Source: Mesonia mobilis DSM 19841 (GTDB lineage Bacteria; Bacteroidota; Bacteroidia; Flavobacteriales; Flavobacteriaceae). Taken from it: DNA of 64,000 nucleotides. A model generated the notes under the pieces. The model had not been told where the DNA came from. It worked only from the letters and a program-made list of their open reading frames with translations, and made no database searches. Every line of letters begins with the position of its first letter. Position 1 is the first letter of the stretch. Where the stretch lies: NCBI RefSeq assembly GCF_000423405.1, contig NZ_KE384014.1, positions 1 to 64,000 on the forward strand, written 5' to 3'. Shown here one piece after another: positions 9,644 through 19,422 of the stretch. The translations under genes and the position numbers were made by a program.

Positions 9644-10471
9644 ATGCGTAATTTATTTTTTGTTCTTTTAGCGGTTTTAACTTTAAGTGCCTGTAGCCAG
9701 TACCAAAAAGTTTTAAAAGAAGACGATATTAAAGCCAAATACGAAATGGCCGATAGTCTTTATACACAAGGTATTCGTGAAGACAAAAAAGGAAAGTTAA
9801 AAAAATCACTTCGATTGCTAGATCAAATCGTTCCGCAATACCGTGGGAAACCACAAGGAGAACGTTTAGCTTATATTTACTCAAATACATATTATGAGTT
9901 AGAAAGCTATTTTGATTCTGGTTATCAATTTGAGCGTTTTACTAAAGCTTATCCAAGAAGTGAAAAGACCGAAGAAGCATTTTATAAAAGTGCAAAAAGT
10001 TATTACGAGGTTTCACCAAGATATAGTTTAGATCAAACAGAAACTTATAAAGCAATTAATAAGTTTCAAGAATATATTTCTAGATATCCAGATGGTGAAT
10101 ATATTGGTGATGCTAACGAATATGTAGGCGATCTAAGAGATAAACTCGATAAAAAAGCTTACGAGATCGCAAAGCAATACCATCATACAGAAGATTATAA
10201 AGCTGCGATTGCTGCTTTTAATAATTTTATTGAAAATAATCCGGGTTCTGCTTATATCGAGAAAGCTTATTTCTACAAATTAGATTCAGCTTACTTATTA
10301 GCGATCAACAGTTACGCGCAATTAGTACCGGAGCGTTTAAGAACGGCTCGTGAGTATTACGAAGATTATATGAAGTATTATTCTGAAGGTGAACACGCAG
10401 AATTAGCGAAAGAACATTCAGTAGATATAGAAGAAAGATTACAAACAAATAACACTAATTCTAATTCATAA
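9644..10471 (+). CDS. bamD: outer membrane protein assembly factor BamD
   Basis: BamD is the essential TPR lipoprotein of the BAM complex that inserts beta-barrels into the outer membrane. From the ATG at 9644 the leader is MRNLFFVLLAVLTLSAC with a clear lipobox. The remainder is a series of TPR-like helical hairpins (for example ADSLYTQGIREDKKG, FERFTKAYPRSEKTEEAFYK and FNNFIENNPGSAYIEKAYF). The length is typical. It is followed after 3 bases by rpoZ, and the order bamD-rpoZ-coaBC is the common Bacteroidota arrangement. Confidence 0.92.
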   Translation: MRNLFFVLLAVLTLSACSQYQKVLKEDDIKAKYEMADSLYTQGIREDKKGKLKKSLRLLDQIVPQYRGKPQGERLAYIYSNTYYELESYFDSGYQFERFTKAYPRSEKTEEAFYKSAKSYYEVSPRYSLDQTETYKAINKFQEYISRYPDGEYIGDANEYVGDLRDKLDKKAYEIAKQYHHTEDYKAAIAAFNNFIENNPGSAYIEKAYFYKLDSAYLLAINSYAQLVPERLRTAREYYEDYMKYYSEGEHAELAKEHSVDIEERLQTNNTNSNS

Positions 10472-10474
10472 ATT

Positions 10475-10801
10475 ATGGATTTAAAGAAAACAGAAGCTCC
10501 TGTAAATACAACTACGATTGATAAAAACTTAGTAGATGCTCCTACCGATAACATCTATGAAGCGATTTCGATCATTTCTAAAAGAGCTACTCAGATCAAT
10601 ACTGAAATTAAAAAAGAGCTTTTAGAAAAGTTAGATGAATTTGCTACGTATACAGATAGCTTAGATGAGATCTTTGAAAATAAAGAACAAATTGAAGTTT
10701 CTAAGTTTTACGAAAGATTACCTAAACCACAAGCGTTAGCAGTACAAGAGTGGTTAGAAGATAAAATCTATTTTAGAAATACAAAAAGTAACTTAGACTA
10801 G
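10475..10801 (+). CDS. rpoZ: DNA-directed RNA polymerase omega subunit, Bacteroidota type
   Basis: The 108-residue protein contains the divergent omega signature NIYEAISIISKRATQIN (about 26-42), equivalent to the helix that clamps the beta-prime C-terminus in canonical omega. An acidic helical tail follows. Sequence alone would leave this as hypothetical. The position between bamD and coaBC, where Bacteroidota keep rpoZ, supports the call. Spacings to both neighbours are 3-4 bases, so it is in the same operon. Confidence 0.82.
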   Translation: MDLKKTEAPVNTTTIDKNLVDAPTDNIYEAISIISKRATQINTEIKKELLEKLDEFATYTDSLDEIFENKEQIEVSKFYERLPKPQALAVQEWLEDKIYFRNTKSNLD

Positions 10802-10805
10802 TAAT

Positions 10806-12008
10806 ATGTCTATGTTAAGCGGTAAAAAAGTTTTACTTGGCGTTACAGCAGGTATCGCTGCTTATAAAACCGCTTATATTGTAAGGCTTTTTATAAAAGC
10901 CGGAGCAGAGGTAAGAGTAGTAATGACTCCGGAAGCTAAGGAGTTTGTTACTCCTCTTACCCTTTCTACTTTATCGAAGAACGAAGTAGTTTCTTCCTTT
11001 ACTAATGAAGAAGGTGAAACTTGGAACAATCATGTCGATCTAGGCTTATGGGCAGATTTTATGTTAATTGCTCCCGCAACTGCCAACACACTTTCTAAAA
11101 TGGCTAACGGCCATAGCGACAATATTCTTTTAGCAACTTATCTTTCTGCTAAATGTCCGGTTTATTTTGCACCTGCGATGGATTTAGATATGTATAAACA
11201 TCCGTCAACCAAAGCAAGTCTTCAGAAGTTAGAAGAATTTCAGAATAAAATGATTCCTGTAGGTTCAGGTGAATTGGCAAGCGGCTTAAGTGGCGAAGGT
11301 CGAATGGCAGAACCAGAGGAGATCGTTCAATTTATCACCAAAGATCTACAAGCACAACTTCCGCTTTATCGAAAAAAAATATTAATTACAGCCGGTCCAA
11401 CATACGAAGCGATCGATCCTGTACGTTTTATAGGAAACCATTCTAGCGGAAAAATGGGTTATGCCATTGCAGAAGAAGCTGCAAGTCTTGGTGCAGAAGT
11501 AATTTTAGTAAGCGGTCCAACAGCTTTACAAGTTACCCATCAAAACATTAAGCTGGTTAGGGTTACGAGTACACAAGAAATGTACGAACAAGTACATCAA
11601 TATTACGCTGAAGTGAATGTGGCAATTGCTGCGGCAGCCGTTTCAGATTATAAACCCAAGCAAATCGCTCATCAGAAAATTAAAAAATCTGATGCTGAAA
11701 TTTCTATTGAATTAGAAAAAACACAAGATATTTTGCTTTCACTCGGTAAAGCAAAAAAAGATCAGCTTTTAGTAGGTTTTGCTTTAGAAACCGAAAATGA
11801 AGTAGAAAATGCAAAAGGCAAATTAGCTCGAAAAAATTTAGACTTTATTGTGTTGAATTCTTTAAACGATAAAGGAGCGGGCTTCCAAGCGGCAACCAAT
11901 AAAATAAAGATTATCTATCCCGATCAAATAAAAGAATTTGGATTAAAATCGAAACAAGAGGTTGCAAAAGATATTTTAAATGAAGTAATTTACCATGATG
12001 AAAATTAA
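10806..12008 (+). CDS. coaBC: bifunctional phosphopantothenoylcysteine decarboxylase / phosphopantothenate-cysteine ligase
   Basis: CoaBC makes 4'-phosphopantetheine from phosphopantothenate, cysteine and CTP. The N-terminal flavin-dependent CoaC domain shows the active-site His in NNHVDLG (His76), PATANT (90-95) and PAMDLDMY (123-130). The C-terminal CoaB domain starts at about 190 with ILITAGPTYEAIDPVR and NHSSGKMG. In the CoaC flap (GSGELASGLSGEGRM, 153-167) the position of the catalytic cysteine of E. coli appears to be Ser159. The gene overlaps the next by 14 bases. Confidence 0.95.
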   Translation: MSMLSGKKVLLGVTAGIAAYKTAYIVRLFIKAGAEVRVVMTPEAKEFVTPLTLSTLSKNEVVSSFTNEEGETWNNHVDLGLWADFMLIAPATANTLSKMANGHSDNILLATYLSAKCPVYFAPAMDLDMYKHPSTKASLQKLEEFQNKMIPVGSGELASGLSGEGRMAEPEEIVQFITKDLQAQLPLYRKKILITAGPTYEAIDPVRFIGNHSSGKMGYAIAEEAASLGAEVILVSGPTALQVTHQNIKLVRVTSTQEMYEQVHQYYAEVNVAIAAAAVSDYKPKQIAHQKIKKSDAEISIELEKTQDILLSLGKAKKDQLLVGFALETENEVENAKGKLARKNLDFIVLNSLNDKGAGFQAATNKIKIIYPDQIKEFGLKSKQEVAKDILNEVIYHDEN

Positions 12009-12885
12009 ATTTACACTTTTACTATTCTTATTTTCTTTGGTAAGTTTTGCGCAAGAATTTAACGCAAGCGTCACCGTAAATGCCGAGCAAACGGGTAGAA
12101 CCAAACTTTCGATTTTTAAAACCTTAGAAGGCGCTGTTGAAGATCTGATCAATCAAAACACGTGGACAGACAATGATCTTGATAACCACGAAAAGATAGA
12201 TTGTAATTTCTTCATCAATGTGACCGAATACAGCCAAGATAATTTTAGAGCTACCATTCAGGTGCAAGCTTCGAGACCGGTTTACGGTTCAACCACTTCA
12301 ACACCAATTTTCAACTTTAAAGACAATCAGTTTGATTTTCGTTATACCGAATTTCAACCCTTAGATTATAATCCAAATACGTATTCTTCAAATTTAGTAT
12401 CGACCATTGCATTTTATGTATATACTATTTTAGGGATCGATGCCGATACTTTTTCACCGGAAGGTGGCGATAAATATCATCAAGAAGCAGTTTTAATCGT
12501 AAATACCGCTCAGCAAGGTAACGCGCAAGGTTGGCAAACTTCATCGGGAAATCAGTCTAGATTTCGATTAAATGCAGATTTACTTTCTAATAATTTTGCT
12601 CAGTTTAGAGCTGCGTTATACACCTATCATCGCGAAGGTTTAGATATGATGCACACCGATGTAGAGGCAGGAAAATTAAAAATTGTTGAAGCGATACAGA
12701 TGCTGCAAGATGTAAATAGATCTCGACCCAATTCAATTTTAATCCGTAGTTTTTTTGATGCAAAATCTGATGAGATTAAAAACATTTTGAGTGGCGGTCC
12801 GCAAGTTAATCTAACCGAAGTTCTCAGCAGTCTTAAACGTATGGCGCCAATTTATAATAAGAATTGGAACGCGATTAGAAATTAA
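11995..12885 (+). CDS. DUF4835 family exported protein
   Basis: The 296-residue protein has a Sec signal peptide (MMKIKFTLLLFLFSLVSFAQ, cleavage after AQ) and no later membrane segment, so it is periplasmic or surface-associated. It matches the Bacteroidota DUF4835 family by its start (EFNASVTVNAEQTG) and by its place between coaBC and recN. The function is unknown. The start overlaps the end of coaBC by 14 bases, with a second ATG three bases on, which implies translational coupling. Confidence 0.82.
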   Translation: MMKIKFTLLLFLFSLVSFAQEFNASVTVNAEQTGRTKLSIFKTLEGAVEDLINQNTWTDNDLDNHEKIDCNFFINVTEYSQDNFRATIQVQASRPVYGSTTSTPIFNFKDNQFDFRYTEFQPLDYNPNTYSSNLVSTIAFYVYTILGIDADTFSPEGGDKYHQEAVLIVNTAQQGNAQGWQTSSGNQSRFRLNADLLSNNFAQFRAALYTYHREGLDMMHTDVEAGKLKIVEAIQMLQDVNRSRPNSILIRSFFDAKSDEIKNILSGGPQVNLTEVLSSLKRMAPIYNKNWNAIRN

Positions 12886-12949
12886 TTTTTGCAGTCTTTT
12901 CAATAAGCAAAAATTCCCTCGTATATTTACCTAAAAATAGTTAAGAGAA

Positions 12950-14602
12950 TTGCTTACATCACTTTCTATAAAGAATTTTGCTTTAATTGAAGATGCTCAT
13001 CTTCAACTTCAAGATCAATTTACCATAATTACCGGAGAAACCGGTGCCGGAAAATCTATTTTATTAGGAGCTTTGTCGCTTTTATTAGGTAAACGTGCCG
13101 ATTTAAGTGCGATTAGAAATCCTGAAAAAAAATGCGTTGTTGAAGGTGCTTTTCAAATTGACGCCTACGATCTTCATGCTGTTTTTGAAGAGCACGACCT
13201 CGATTATGAACCGCAAACCATTATTCGGCGAGAGATTTTACCATCGGGTAAATCTAGAGCTTTTATAAACGATACTCCGGCAACACTTCAAAAGTTAGCC
13301 GTGTTGGGTAATCGTTTGGTCGATATTCATAGTCAGCACGATACTTTGTTTATTGGCGATGCAGATTATCAGTTTCAGGTAATCGATGCGTTGGCCGGTA
13401 ATAAAGATGAACTTCAAAACTATCAAGCTTCCTATAAAAGCTATCAGAAATTACTTCAGCAATTAAAAGAATTAAACGAAGCTCAAAAAGAAGCTTCTGC
13501 TACTTACAATTATAATTTGTTTTTGCTGAATGAATTAAAAGAAGTAGAGCTGAAAGAAGGAATGCAAGAAGAGCTGGAAGCGCAATACCAAGAACTGAAT
13601 AATGTTGAAGAGTTAAAAGAAAACCTTTCAGCAGCTTTGCATCATTTACAACAAGAAGATATTGGCGGAATTTCGATCTTGCAAGAGGTGAAAAATAGAT
13701 TGAACGCTCTAGAGAATTATGGTGATCAATACAAGTCACTTTCTGAACGTATTGAAAGTGTTTTGATCGAGGTAGAAGATATGTCGGTAGAAATTGAACG
13801 CTTAGAAAATAAAGTAGAAGCCGATCCTGAAACCTTAAGTTTTGTAAACGATAAACTTCAGCAATTATATAGTTTACAGAAAAAGCATCATATCGATTCG
13901 GTAGAAGAATTGCTTCAGTTGCAAGAAGAATTAGCGCAAAAAGTGGCGACTTCAGAAAATGCTGAAGAAGAAATTTCAGCATTAAACGATCGTATTGCAA
14001 AAGCAAAAACCGCGACTCAAAAGATAGCCAAAAAAATTTATGAGAATCGTAAAAAGGTAATTCCGCAGTTTCAAACTTCAGTTGAGAAAATTCTTACTCA
14101 AGTAGGAATGCCCGATGCAAAGTTAAAAGTAGCATTAGCGCATACTTCAAATTTTACTCCAAAAGGTTTAGATACGATCGAGTGGAAGTTAGCCGCCAAT
14201 AAAGGCGCAAATTTTAACGATATTAAAAAAGCAGCATCCGGGGGAGAATTATCTAGAATTACCTTAGCCATAAAAAGTATTTTAGCGAATTACAGTAAAC
14301 TGCCTACGATTATTTTTGACGAGATCGATACTGGAGTTTCTGGTGATATTGCCCAAAAAATGGCAGTAATTATGAGCGATATGGGGCAGGAGATGCAAGT
14401 AATATCGATTACACATTTACCGCAGATTGCCGCAAAAGGAAATTATCATTTTAAAGTGTATAAGCAAACCGAAAACGAGATCACCAAGACAAATATTTCG
14501 GTTTTATCTAAAAATGAGCGTATAGAAGAATTGGCAGAAATGCTTGGTGGTAAAGAAAAATCTGCTTCGGCTATTGCCCACGCAAAAGAATTACTCAACT
14601 AA
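12950..14602 (+). CDS. recN: DNA repair protein RecN
   Basis: RecN is an SMC-like ATPase used in double-strand break repair. Walker A is GETGAGKS (29-36), a long coiled coil runs from about 155 to 370, and the ABC signature ASGGELSR and the Walker B IIFDEIDTG are near 425-460. The 550-residue length is normal. The start is TTG at 12950 giving MLTSLSIKNFALIE, which matches the family. It is the last gene of the bamD-rpoZ-coaBC-DUF4835-recN run, with a 64-base gap before it. Confidence 0.96.
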   Translation: MLTSLSIKNFALIEDAHLQLQDQFTIITGETGAGKSILLGALSLLLGKRADLSAIRNPEKKCVVEGAFQIDAYDLHAVFEEHDLDYEPQTIIRREILPSGKSRAFINDTPATLQKLAVLGNRLVDIHSQHDTLFIGDADYQFQVIDALAGNKDELQNYQASYKSYQKLLQQLKELNEAQKEASATYNYNLFLLNELKEVELKEGMQEELEAQYQELNNVEELKENLSAALHHLQQEDIGGISILQEVKNRLNALENYGDQYKSLSERIESVLIEVEDMSVEIERLENKVEADPETLSFVNDKLQQLYSLQKKHHIDSVEELLQLQEELAQKVATSENAEEEISALNDRIAKAKTATQKIAKKIYENRKKVIPQFQTSVEKILTQVGMPDAKLKVALAHTSNFTPKGLDTIEWKLAANKGANFNDIKKAASGGELSRITLAIKSILANYSKLPTIIFDEIDTGVSGDIAQKMAVIMSDMGQEMQVISITHLPQIAAKGNYHFKVYKQTENEITKTNISVLSKNERIEELAEMLGGKEKSASAIAHAKELLN

Positions 14603-14650
14603 GTTTGTTTTCTTATATTTATGCCCTTAAAGACAAATAAAAACGTAACC

Positions 14651-15466
14651 ATGTCATATAATTTATTAAAAGGAAAAAGAGGAATTATTTTCGGAGCTTT
14701 AGATGAAAATTCTATCGCTTGGAAAACCGCAGAAAAAGTACACGAACAAGGAGGTACTTTCGTATTAACTAATGCGCCGGTAGCTATGCGAATGGGAGCT
14801 ATTAATGAATTAGCAGAAAAAACCGGTTCTGAAATTATTCCTGCAGATGCTACAAAAATTGAAGATCTTGAAAATTTAGTTGTAAAAGCACAAGAGATTT
14901 TAGGAGGTAAATTAGATTTCGTACTTCACTCGATCGGGATGTCTGTGAACGTTAGAAAAGGTAAACATTACACCGATCAAAATTACGATTGGACGCAAAA
15001 AGGTTGGGATGTTTCTGCAGTTTCTTTTCATAAAACTATGCAAACATTGTACAAGCAAGATGCGATGAACGAGTGGGGAAGTATAGTAGCTTTAACCTAT
15101 ATGGCTGCGCAACGTGTGTTCCCAGATTATAATGATATGGCCGATAATAAAGCATACTTAGAATCTATTGCACGTAGTTTTGGTTATTTCTTCGGAACCG
15201 AGAAAAAAGTAAGAGTAAATACAATTTCACAATCCCCAACGCCAACAACTGCAGGACAAGGAGTGAAAGGTTTTGATGGTTTTATTAAATATGCCGATGA
15301 AATGTCTGCCTTAGGAAACGCCACTGCCGATGAATGTGCAGATTACACGCTTACCTTATTTTCAGATCTTACTAAAAAAGTAACTTTACAAAACTTATTT
15401 CACGACGGTGGTTTCTCAAATATGGGAGTAAGTAAAAAAGTAATGGATCGTTTTATTGAAGAGTAA
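14651..15466 (+). CDS. fabI: enoyl-[acyl-carrier-protein] reductase (NADH)
   Basis: FabI catalyses the last reduction in each fatty acid elongation round. The protein is an SDR with the FabI-type active site: Tyr150 (LTYMAAQ), then Tyr160-x6-Lys167 (YNDMADNK), plus the nucleotide segment FGALDENSIAW. From the ATG at 14651 it has 271 residues and begins MSYNLLKGKRGIIFG like its relatives. The ATG at 14621 is rejected, because a near-consensus -7 element (TATATTTA, 14614-14621) would place transcription start after it. A strong terminator follows. Confidence 0.94.
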   Translation: MSYNLLKGKRGIIFGALDENSIAWKTAEKVHEQGGTFVLTNAPVAMRMGAINELAEKTGSEIIPADATKIEDLENLVVKAQEILGGKLDFVLHSIGMSVNVRKGKHYTDQNYDWTQKGWDVSAVSFHKTMQTLYKQDAMNEWGSIVALTYMAAQRVFPDYNDMADNKAYLESIARSFGYFFGTEKKVRVNTISQSPTPTTAGQGVKGFDGFIKYADEMSALGNATADECADYTLTLFSDLTKKVTLQNLFHDGGFSNMGVSKKVMDRFIEE

Positions 15467-15496
15467 AAACGAATATTTTTAACGTCTTAATATATT

Positions 15497-15523
15497 AAAA
15501 ATCGCCTTTCGGCGATTTTTTTT
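15497..15523 (+). terminator. rho-independent terminator after fabI
   Basis: AAATCGCC and GGCGATTT pair around a TTTC loop and are followed by eight T. Confidence 0.9.
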
Positions 15524-15613
15524 GCTTTTTTAACAAAAAAAAAACAATATTATTTAATTTTTAAGAATTTTATTTTGGTTAAATTCGCTGAGAACTTAAA
15601 AAATTATTCCTTC

Positions 15614-18600
15614 ATGAAGAAAATTACTATGAGTTTTTACATTCTTATTTTATGCTTAGTTAGCATGAATGTAGACGCTCAAATTTTAAATGAAAATGCC
15701 AATTGGCCAAATGAAAATTGGATTATTACTGGATCTTATTCAAACGATTCAGACTCCTTTGAAGCTAACCCAACATTGGATGCTAATTTCGCATTCGACG
15801 ATAATGATGCTGGTAGTGGTAGTGATGATGAAATTGCTGCAGAGTCTCCAGTAATCAACTTAACTGATGCTTATGAAGGCGGTGAAACATTTATAAATTT
15901 TTCAGCAGATTATTTTTATCGTATAGTAGCTGCTATAGAAAACGATCAAGGTGATTTGTTAATTCTAGACTATTGGGACGAAGATAATCAAAACTGGGAG
16001 AGTTGGTCTGAACCAATTATAGGTACAGAAGGATCTGGTGGTCCTAATACAAATAATTACTGTTCTGCAGAGAAAACAGCTATTGATATTGCACCATTAA
16101 ATGTTGCTAACTTTACTGCAAATCAGTTAGAAAACTTTAAGTATAGAATTAGATACGATGATAATGGACAGGCTCCGAATACTACAGGTTGGGAGTACGG
16201 ATTTTGTTTTGATTCTCCTACTATTTATTCTGAAACACCACCAACTTGTCTTGTACCGACAGATATCGAAATAATTGAAATCACTTCAAACTCTGTAGAA
16301 TTAACTTGGATGCCTGGATCGACCGAGAGTGCTTGGGAAGTTATATATGGAGAACCTGATTTTGATGTTGAAACCGAAGGTACATCTATAGAAGTAGATG
16401 AAGCGCAAGCAGAAATAACTAATTTAGGTGCAGATGAAGAATATGATTTTTATGTGAGAGCAATTTGCAGCGATAGTGACAATAGTGCCTGGTCGAATGC
16501 GATAACTTTTTCAACTCTCATTGAATCTGTTATTGTTTCACAAGAATCACCGGTAGAAAATGAAACATATTGTTATGGTGATAATGATTTCAAAGAATGG
16601 TTATTTGAATCTGAAAATGGTGAAGTATTAAACATTAATTTTAATTCTGGATCTGTAGAAGAGTACTTATATTTTGGATATTTTTTTAGTACAAATGACG
16701 ATATTGTAATTTATGATGGTCAAGATGACAGCGGAGAAGTACTTTTTGATTCAGATGAAGATGAAGGCGATTTACAAGGATTATCATTTAATGCCTATTC
16801 AGGATTCATTTATATAACTTTAGAATCTAATGACTCTATTAGTTGTGATTCAGGAGATGAAGAAACTTTAGATTTTGATGTAACTGTTGTGCCTTGTTCT
16901 CAACCACAAGAATTTATGGCAGAGAATATTACTACTTCTACAGCAGATCTTACTTGGGTTGCTACAGGTGACGAAACTGAATGGGAAGTTTTATATGGTC
17001 TTGCAGGTTTCGACACTGACACAGAAGGAACTTCTGTAACTGTAGATAATGGTATTCCAAGTTTAAACTTAGATAGTCTTGAAACAGCAGCACTTTATGA
17101 TGTTTATGTAAGAGCGATTTGTAGTGATGATGATGCTAGTTTGTGGAGTTTTGCAACTTTTAGTACTCGTCCTGAAAATGATGATTGTGACAATGCAATT
17201 GAGCTTCAACTTAATGAAGGTTTAGAATGTACAGTTGTTAATTCAGCTACAAATGTTGGAGCAACAGCTTCATCTCAGGAAGATGATATTACTGGAACTC
17301 CAAACAACGATGTATGGTTTAGTTTTACAGCAACAGCACCATCTCACATTATATCATTAGACAATATTGTGATACAAGCAGGAGCTTCTACAGATATGGG
17401 AATGGCAGTATACGACGCAACAGAAGGTTGTGATATGTTGACATTAGTTGATGATTCTGATCCTAATACCTTGACTCTAGAAGATATGACTATTGGTAAC
17501 ACTTATTTATTAAGAGTTTATGGTTATTCTGCTAACAATTCTGCGCAAACTTCATTTGATGTTTGTATACAAACAATCCAGTGTCCAGTCCCTATGGAAC
17601 TTAGTATTGGAGGTTTTACTACATCTTCCGCAGATGTTACTTGGGTAGCTGGAGGTAGTGAAACAGAATGGGAAATACTTTATGGAGAAGAAGGTTTTGA
17701 TACAGAAACTGATGGAATATTAGTAAGTGATTCTGATGGAATTATAGGAGAGACAATTTCAGAACTCTCTGATAATACTACTTATGAAGTGTATTTGAGA
17801 GCAGTTTGTGGAGATGATAGTGAAAGCGAATTAGTAGGGCCTGTAAGTTTTACTACTTTACCTGAACCAGTAATTGTAACATCTGAAAATCCAGTTATGA
17901 ATGAAACTTATTGTTATACTGACAATGAATTCAATCAGTGGCTCTTTGAAGCTGAAAACGGAGAAACACTTCAAATTAGTTTTAATGCTGGTACATTGGA
18001 AGAATTTTATGATTGGTGGACAGGAAACACATTTACATATGACGACTTAATAATTTATGATGGACAGGATGATACAGGTGAAGTACTTTTCAATTCAGAT
18101 GAAGATGGTTATGAACTAGAAGGTTTATCATTTGATGCTTTATCAGGTTATATATTTATGACTTTAGATTCAGATGTAAGTGGTTCTTGCGATACAGCAA
18201 GTGAAGTACCATTTGATTTTGATGTTTATATCTTATCATGTTTAGAACCTACAGAAGTAATTGTAGAAAATATCACTTCAAATACTGCAGAGCTTACTTG
18301 GGTATCTAATGGAGAAGAGTCAGAATGGGAAATTTTATACGGTGAAATTGGTTTTGATCCTGAAACTGAAGGAATTTCTGTTATTGATAACGATGGAGAA
18401 TTAGACTATTTATTAGAAAATTTAAACTCTAATGCAGAATATGAAGTTTATGTAAGAGCTATATGTGCGGAAGATGATTTAAGTCAATGGTCAGACTCTG
18501 CTACGTTTACTACTGATTGTGATATTTATATCCCATATTATTTAGAAAGTTTTGATGAGTTTCTTCCAGCTTGTTGGGAAGAAGCAGGTAGCGGGTTGCC

Positions 18601-19297
18601 AAGCGAAGGGCCGTCAGAATTTGGTACGGGTAGTTGGTTTGATGATGAATTTTTAAATACAGGCACTAACATGGCTGCAACTATAAATTTATATACAACC
18701 GGAAGGGAAGAATGGTTAATATCTCCTTCTTTTGACTTGAGTGGAAATACTTATGAATTAACCTATCAAGTAGCAACAAGTGTGTATACAAATTCTGATC
18801 CTTCAAATATGGGATCTGATGATGAAGTTCAGTTATTAATTTCAGAAGATAATGGTGTAACTTGGCAAAATTTAATGACTTATAATACGGATAATGCTCC
18901 TGGAGCAGAGGCAACATCTCAAACAATAGATCTTAGTTCTTATTCAGGAACGGTTAAGTTTGCTTTTTGGGCAACAGATGGAGAGGTTAATGATGACGAA
19001 GATTATGATTTCTTTATCGATGATTTTGAAATTACTGAAACTCTTTCTGTATCTAACAGTAACTTTATAGGATTCAACTATTATCCTAATCCTGTTAAAA
19101 CTAACTTACACTTAGAAGCAACTAAATCTTCTATTGAAACTGTAACTGTTTACGATTTATTAGGGAAAAAGGTATTTACTCAAAAATACAATACATTAAG
19201 CGCAGATTTAAATTTATCTAATTTAGAGTCTGGAAGTTATGTAGTGGTTGTAAATATTAATAATCAGTCTAAAACAATCCGTTTCATTAAAGAATAA
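15614..19297 (+). CDS. T9SS-exported multidomain surface protein with four FN3 repeats
   Basis: The 1227-residue protein starts at ATG 15614 with a signal peptide (MKKITMSFYILILCLVSM to VDAQ). Approximate layout: N-terminal jelly-roll-like domain 25-210; fibronectin type III repeats at 212-302, 428-518, 656-748 and 877-967, each with the pattern LTWxxxGxExEWEILYG and YVYVRAIC; two CUB-like modules at 308-427 and 755-876 sharing IIYDGQDDTGEVLF; a pre-peptidase-C-like module near 525-655; a MAM/cleaved-adhesin-like domain about 970-1145; and a C-terminal type A sorting domain (YYPNPVKTNLHLEA to KTIRFIKE). It is very acidic and likely calcium-binding. No catalytic domain is visible, so it is an adhesin-like candidate. 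Confidence 0.85.
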   Translation: MKKITMSFYILILCLVSMNVDAQILNENANWPNENWIITGSYSNDSDSFEANPTLDANFAFDDNDAGSGSDDEIAAESPVINLTDAYEGGETFINFSADYFYRIVAAIENDQGDLLILDYWDEDNQNWESWSEPIIGTEGSGGPNTNNYCSAEKTAIDIAPLNVANFTANQLENFKYRIRYDDNGQAPNTTGWEYGFCFDSPTIYSETPPTCLVPTDIEIIEITSNSVELTWMPGSTESAWEVIYGEPDFDVETEGTSIEVDEAQAEITNLGADEEYDFYVRAICSDSDNSAWSNAITFSTLIESVIVSQESPVENETYCYGDNDFKEWLFESENGEVLNINFNSGSVEEYLYFGYFFSTNDDIVIYDGQDDSGEVLFDSDEDEGDLQGLSFNAYSGFIYITLESNDSISCDSGDEETLDFDVTVVPCSQPQEFMAENITTSTADLTWVATGDETEWEVLYGLAGFDTDTEGTSVTVDNGIPSLNLDSLETAALYDVYVRAICSDDDASLWSFATFSTRPENDDCDNAIELQLNEGLECTVVNSATNVGATASSQEDDITGTPNNDVWFSFTATAPSHIISLDNIVIQAGASTDMGMAVYDATEGCDMLTLVDDSDPNTLTLEDMTIGNTYLLRVYGYSANNSAQTSFDVCIQTIQCPVPMELSIGGFTTSSADVTWVAGGSETEWEILYGEEGFDTETDGILVSDSDGIIGETISELSDNTTYEVYLRAVCGDDSESELVGPVSFTTLPEPVIVTSENPVMNETYCYTDNEFNQWLFEAENGETLQISFNAGTLEEFYDWWTGNTFTYDDLIIYDGQDDTGEVLFNSDEDGYELEGLSFDALSGYIFMTLDSDVSGSCDTASEVPFDFDVYILSCLEPTEVIVENITSNTAELTWVSNGEESEWEILYGEIGFDPETEGISVIDNDGELDYLLENLNSNAEYEVYVRAICAEDDLSQWSDSATFTTDCDIYIPYYLESFDEFLPACWEEAGSGLPSEGPSEFGTGSWFDDEFLNTGTNMAATINLYTTGREEWLISPSFDLSGNTYELTYQVATSVYTNSDPSNMGSDDEVQLLISEDNGVTWQNLMTYNTDNAPGAEATSQTIDLSSYSGTVKFAFWATDGEVNDDEDYDFFIDDFEITETLSVSNSNFIGFNYYPNPVKTNLHLEATKSSIETVTVYDLLGKKVFTQKYNTLSADLNLSNLESGSYVVVVNINNQSKTIRFIKE

Positions 19298-19318
19298 TAA
19301 TAATAACATATTAATTAA

Positions 19319-19354
19319 GAAATGCCTCAAAAATAATTTTGAGGCATTTTTTTT
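19319..19354 (+). terminator. rho-independent terminator after the first T9SS gene
   Basis: AATGCCTCAAAA pairs with TTTTGAGGCATT around a short loop, followed by a T8 run. Confidence 0.9.
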
Positions 19355-19422
19355 CGATTAAATTAAATTTTGTTCGATGAAAAGACTATTTTTAAAATTC
19401 GAATATAATGTGTGTGTAATTT

